Part shown: positions 59,868-64,000 of the stretch, piece by piece | Numbering within the stretch: the first letter of the stretch is position 1 | How the letters are laid out: each line of letters opens with the position of its first letter | Source of the DNA: an uncultured Mycoplasma sp. | Lineage (GTDB): Bacteria > Bacillota_I > Bacilli_A > Mycoplasmatales > Mycoplasmoidaceae | Assembly (NCBI GenBank): GCA_947648205.1 | Contig: CANSNC010000001.1 | Location: forward strand, 147,399 to 211,398 | Length of the DNA: 64,000 bases | Reading direction: 5' to 3' | Program-made: the position numbers and the translations under genes | Notes under the pieces: model-generated | The model's input: only the letters and a program-made list of their open reading frames with translations | Databases searched by the model: none | Told to the model about the DNA's origin: nothing

Positions 59868-61676
59868 ATGAAAAATAAAAATAATTTATATGACAATTTT
59901 ATTTGTGACTTTTCCTTTTTAAATGATGATCACTGAAGGCAAACATTTGATGTAATTAATTTGTCTCACAATGATAAAAATTTTTCAGCTCAATTATGTT
60001 TATGATTTGATAAATATTCAAATGAAAAATCATATACACCAACATCAATTAATAAATATATAGATTTTGAAATTTTGAAAAATGATGGTTTAAATAAATT
60101 TAAATATTCTCTTTTTCTTTTAGTATATGACAACTATGATAAATATACTATGATTAGTGATTATGATTTTATTAATCATAGCAGATCTATTAAAGTTATT
60201 GTTAAACCATTTTTATTTACAATATCTATTTGTATTCTTATGTATTTAAAGAGTAAAAAAGTATATAATAAAGAAAATTTTATTATTTTTACATATTATC
60301 CTAGTAAAATTGTTGAAGAAAAAATTTATATTAGTTCATATTATAATGATTTTTTAAGTATTATTGATATTATTAGTTATAATAAAATTTTTGTATTAAA
60401 AATAAATAATTTAAATTCATTTATTGACTGACATATATTATTTAATTCATTAAAATTTTGTACAGGACTAAATAATAGTGAAGTGAATACAATAATAAAT
60501 TTTTGTAAAAACATTTTTTGTTATAGAAAAGGTGATATAAATGCTTTGTTTCATCATGAACTTAATCCATTATGGGACTATATTGTTTATGAAATTATAT
60601 TTTCTTATGTTTTTAATACAGAAAAAGTAATAGAAATATTTAATAAATATGAAATAACTAAAGATATTTTTTTATTTGAAGACAACATTATTTTAATATT
60701 AAAAGATGGTAATAATATTGAACTTTTTTTAAATGCTTTAAAAAATTTATTATTTCAAGAATTTAAAATAAATATTTCTATTAAAAACGATTTAATAATT
60801 GAAAAAAAAATTATAAATTTTTTTAGAGTAAATTCTCCTATGAGCTTAAATTGAATTAAAGATCTATATAATTTTTTGTGCAATAATGTAAATGTTGATT
60901 TACAAGAGTGGGAACTGAAAACAAATACTCAACTTTATTATTTGTTACTACATGTTAATAATATTAATGAAAATGAATATATACACTTTAAAGCATGAAT
61001 AAACGATTCTAATTTAGATAAACAGATATTGAGAAAAATGTTATATTTAAATCCTAAATTATTTATAAATATATTTTCATTTTTAGATGATAAATTTTCT
61101 ATGAAAAATGACAAAAATTATTTATTAAAAATAGTTATTAATATTTTTGAAAGTAATTTAGTTGATAACTTTGATTTGCTATTCTATTATAGTTTAAATA
61201 GATCCTTTAAAAAATTTGAACAACTTAATGGAAAATATGAGAATAATGAATTAAATAGTTTTATATCTTTTTTTAATGAATCACACAATGATAAATTAAA
61301 CTTAAACACCATACAATCTATTCAAAAAATAGATAAATATGATTGTAATATCATTTATATGATTTTTATGTTAAAAAAAATTTTAAATGTCAATAAAAAT
61401 ATTTCATTAATGATTGCTTTTTTAAATTCGATTTATAATAATATACATAAACATAGAAAAATCATATGTAAAAATGATTTCTTTCCAGAAGAGAAATTTA
61501 AATTTTTAGCTAATTTTAGACATAATACTCCTTTTATACATTCTGATCAAGAAAAAGGTTATTTTAAATACTATTTAAAAAGTGACTTTAATGATGTTGC
61601 CATAGTAGTTAATGAATGCATTGATTGAATTTGAGAAAATAGAATAAATATAATAAATGGAAAGGACAAGAAATAG
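59868..61676 (+). CDS. Unknown 602-residue protein between hsdM and hsdS, possible C-terminal HEPN
   Basis: No known family recognised. One frame of 602 residues results when UGA is read as Trp. The protein is Asn/Ile/Lys/Phe-rich and has no membrane signature. The C-terminal about 100 residues are helical and contain LANFRHNTPFIHSDQ, an R-x6-H motif (Arg about 551, His about 558) followed by VAIVVNECIDWIWEN. That layout matches the ribonuclease motif of HEPN domains, which occur in anticodon nucleases and other type I-linked genes. The start has SD AAAG five bases after hsdM; the stop is one base before hsdS. It is therefore inside the restriction operon. HEPN is an inference from one motif. 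Confidence 0.6.
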
Positions 61677-61677
61677 T

Positions 61678-62802
61678 ATGAACAAACCACAATTATCTCT
61701 ACCTTTATTAAGATTTAAAGGATTTGAAGGGGAGTGAGAGAAGAAAAAAATTATAGATGTATTTGATTATGAACAACCTACAAATTATTTAGTTAGTTCT
61801 ACTAATTATTTAGATGATAAAAAATTAATTCCAGTTTTAACAGCTGGAAAATCATTTATTTTGGGTTATACAAATGAAAGTTCTGGAATTTACAACAAAG
61901 GAGAATGCTTAATATTTGATGATTTCACAATGGATTATAAATGAGTTAACTTTCCATTTAAAATAAAATCAACTGCTATAAAAATACTTACTTCAAAAAA
62001 AGATAATTTATTATTTTTGTATAACATGATGCAAAAAATGAAATTTGAACCACTTGGCCATAATAGACATTATATTAATGTAGTTCAAAATTTTAACATT
62101 TTAGTTCCATATATTAATGAACAACAAAAAATAGCTAAATTCTTTTCTCTTTTAGACAAACAAATTTCACTTTGGGAGAGAAAATTAGAATTATATGAAC
62201 TTTTTTATAAATATTATTTGAATAGATTATTATTTGTTAGTAACAAATTTAAATTTCCTTTATTAAGATTTAAAGGGTTTGAAGGAGAATGAGACCAAAT
62301 ATTTCTAGATGAAAGTATTGATATAAATACTGGTAAAAAAGATTTAAAAGATAAAAATGATAATGGAATCTATCCATTCTATGTTAGATCTGAGAAAATA
62401 GAAAAAATTAATACATATTCATTCAATGGTGAAGCGATTTTAATTCCTGGTGATGGTAAGATAGGAGATATTTTTCATTATATTAATGGTAAATTTGATT
62501 ACCACCAAAGAGTGTATAAATTATCGAATAAAATTAATAGTAATATTAATTTAAAATACTTATATTATGAATTTCAAAAAAACATTAAAAAATATCTATT
62601 ATCTTTTTCTGCTAAAGCAACAGTTGACTCTATTAGATTACCAATGCTTCAGAAATATAAAATATTTATTCCTGAATCTTATGAACAACAAAAAATAGCT
62701 AATTTTTTAAGTATAATTAGCAAACTAAAAGATTATTTTTTAAACAGTGTAAATAAAATGAAAACAATTAAGAATAATTATCTAAGTAAATTATTCATAT
62801 AA
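61678..62802 (+). CDS. hsdS: Type I specificity subunit HsdS, expressed copy
   Basis: 374 residues with two target-recognition domains and two conserved regions. The first starts [16 protein letters not shown] and the conserved helix is [20 protein letters not shown] (about 140-160). The second half repeats the [18 protein letters not shown] start at 62257. It begins one base after the preceding stop with a full ATG. It has long inverted repeats shared with the downstream silent copy, so the TRDs are exchangeable. Smaller second half than in standard S subunits. Confidence 0.9.
61680..61733 (+). repeat. 5' inverted repeat arm of hsdS (expressed side)
   Basis: 54 bases matching, with two mismatches, the reverse complement of 63915-63968. 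The arm begins with the G of the hsdS ATG, so it covers the start and first 18 codons. Confidence 0.92.
62136..62210 (+). repeat. Mid-gene inverted repeat arm of hsdS (expressed side)
   Basis: 75 bases, a perfect inverted match to 63369-63443, encoding the conserved helix between the two target domains. A likely site of inversion or recombination. Confidence 0.94.
62257..62294 (+). repeat. Internal direct repeat in hsdS
   Basis: About 38 bases repeating 61702-61739 with few changes; it starts the second target domain. It allows exchange between first and second TRD positions. Confidence 0.85.
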
Positions 62803-62835
62803 ATATAGAAATCAATTATATAAATAATTTATTAA
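62783..62835. repeat. Imperfect inverted repeat at the hsdS 3' ends
   Basis: Arms 62783-62802 and 62816-62835 match 17 of 20 bases around a 13-base centre; they include the two convergent stop codons. It is the axis of the inverted hsdS pair. Confidence 0.75.
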
Positions 62836-63967
62836 GAAAAAAACACTTTTTATTTTTGTAAATATTTAAAGATTGTGTTAGCAATTCTAATATATTCTCA
62901 ATTTTCATAAGAGTAGCTATATTCTTCTTAAAATTAAGATCAGGTATTGGTAAATTAAAAGACAGTAAATCTTTATACAAAAATTCATAATTTCTTCTAG
63001 TTGATTTTCTCGAAATAAATGCTTTATTTTTTATAAAAATATCTTTTAAAAATAAATAGAAATAGTGATTTAGTTCTTTATTAATTAAATTATAAACTTT
63101 GTATATAGGACTACAACAACCATTATTAATATGTAAATTAAATTGTACTTCTTCGATGCCTATTCCTAGTAAAAGATTATTTATTGTAAACATTTTATGA
63201 TTTGATAAATCATAATTTGTTTTTTCTATTTTTAGAATATTATGTTTTCCAACTGTATATTGAGAAAAATTATTTTTATTTATTTCCCTTGTTTCTTCAA
63301 AAACTTCATTAAATGATTTTTTATCATTAAATTTTTCAATGTTTTTTAATGATAATTGTTTAATATGCTTATAAAAAAGTTCATATAATTCTAATTTTCT
63401 CTCCCAAAGTGAAATTTGTTTGTCTAAAAGAGAAAAGAATTTAATAATTTTATTTTGTTCATGTAAATTAGGTAACAATATATTTAGAGAAAGAAATGTC
63501 TTTTTTGACATGTTAAATCTAGTTGATCCTTGTGCGATTTGTGTGATCTTCAGTCTATATTGTTTAGAAGATAATAGCAAATTAATATATTCACTATTTA
63601 CATTTTCTATAATTGGTCTTAATCCAAAACAAAATGAATTTAAATATGGTGAATTTTTACCTTTATAAACAGACGTTATACCAACTTCTTCAGGTGTCTC
63701 AGAACTAGCTGTTACAAGCAAATCATTAAATATTATTTTATTTTGATTTTTATTTACCTTGCATAATGAACCATTATTTTCATTTAATATTCTATTATTA
63801 AATATTTCTAAATATGTAATATATTTGTCATCTCCAGTTTTAAAATCATTTGATGACATTCCAGTTAAACCTGAATAACTTTCATATAAATCACTCAATT
63901 TACTTTGTGTATATTCCCCTTCAAAACCTTTAAATCTTAATAAAAGTAGAGATAATTGTGGTTTGTT
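62816..63967 (-). CDS. Silent hsdS copy without start codon
   Basis: Open frame of 383 codons on the opposite strand, convergent with hsdS. It begins [19 protein letters not shown], the same as hsdS, but the preceding codons are ATG-TAG, so there is no usable start at the normal place; a TTG at 63898 could only give a truncated form. It has two target domains differing from hsdS (for example SSETPEEVGITSVYK and NNGCCSPIYKV) around an identical middle helix ([19 protein letters not shown]). It is read as a donor cassette that is expressed after inversion joins it to the hsdS ATG. Confidence 0.82.
   Translation of the reverse strand, partial: NKPQLSLLLLRFKGFEGEYTQSKLSDLYESYSGLTGMSSNDFKTGDDKYITYLEIFNNRILNENNGSLCKVNKNQNKIIFNDLLVTASSETPEEVGITSVYKGKNSPYLNSFCFGLRPIIENVNSEYINLLLSSKQYRLKITQIAQGSTRFNMSKKTFLSLNILLPNLHEQNKIIKFFSLLDKQISLWERKLELYELFYKHIKQLSLKNIEKFNDKKSFNEVFEETREINKNNFSQYTVGKHNILKIEKTNYDLSNHKMFTINNLLLGIGIEEVQFNLHINNGCCSPIYKVYNLINKELNHYFYLFLKDIFIKNKAFISRKSTRRNYEFLYKDLLSFNLPIPDLNFKKNIATLMKIENILELLTQSLNIYKNKKCFFLNKLFI
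63369..63443 (-). repeat. Mid-gene inverted repeat arm (silent side)
   Basis: 75-base perfect partner of 62136-62210 in the silent copy. Confidence 0.94.
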
Positions 63968-63968
63968 C
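63915..63968 (-). repeat. 5' inverted repeat arm (silent side)
   Basis: Partner of 61680-61733. Immediately outside it the plus copy has AT completing the ATG, while this copy has GTA, giving a stop in frame. Confidence 0.92.
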
Positions 63969-64000
63969 TACATTTATAAACTTACATATTGAATTTTCAC

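Overview
The window is a stretch of a wall-less bacterium (Mollicutes) genome. It is very A+T rich, and UGA must be read as tryptophan throughout: almost every gene is interrupted by in-frame UGA at positions where the protein family has Trp or an aromatic residue, while UAA and UAG are the real stops. A glucose PTS, glycolytic genes, MraW/FtsA-like/FtsZ, MiaA and an isoprenoid enzyme (IspH), together with lipoproteins and phase-variable restriction loci, suggest a Malacoplasma-like species (the penetrans/iowae group). That placement is inference. No rRNA, tRNA or CRISPR array was seen.

Layout. 1-29.8 kb is mostly core genome: argS (partial), gap, pgk, an unknown gene, hemW-miaA (minus strand), ruvAB, tlyA-dinB (minus), a membrane DUF368 protein fused in frame to a nicotinamidase, rsmH, an ftsA-like gene, ftsZ, rpsF-ssb-rpsR, a DUF2188 gene, dnaB, a lipoprotein, ung, an ECF transporter S component, gatCAB, rpoD-trmK-nif3, and rpsU plus a degenerate DnaQ-like exonuclease (minus).

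29.8-36.0 kb is an accessory island: a promoter with a long structured leader, a MORC/MutL-type GHKL ATPase, a Z1-domain helicase, a PD-(D/E)XK protein (these three overlap), then a PAPS-reductase-like ATP pyrophosphatase. A convergent small gene with an XRE-type helix-turn-helix carries a 14-unit dinucleotide repeat that puts it out of frame here. This looks like a predicted DNA-conflict system with a phase-variable regulator.

36.1-47.5 kb returns to core and surface functions: phosphodiesterase, rimI, tsaB, rluD, lspA, ispH, tpx, a lipoprotein, a three-domain glucose PTS permease, a GNAT protein, and membrane or secreted proteins.

47.5-64 kb is accessory again: a 964-residue SF1 helicase with a C-terminal nuclease-like domain, a broken Fic/Doc gene with a possible small antitoxin, a large lipoprotein joining repeated surface domains to a trypsin-like protease, a coiled-coil protein, and a type I restriction-modification locus. 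That locus runs half-S, hsdR, hsdM, an unknown 602-residue gene with a possible C-terminal HEPN motif, hsdS, and an inverted hsdS copy with no start codon. Long inverted repeats shared by the two hsdS copies, one of them placed exactly at the ATG of the expressed copy, point to specificity switching by DNA inversion.
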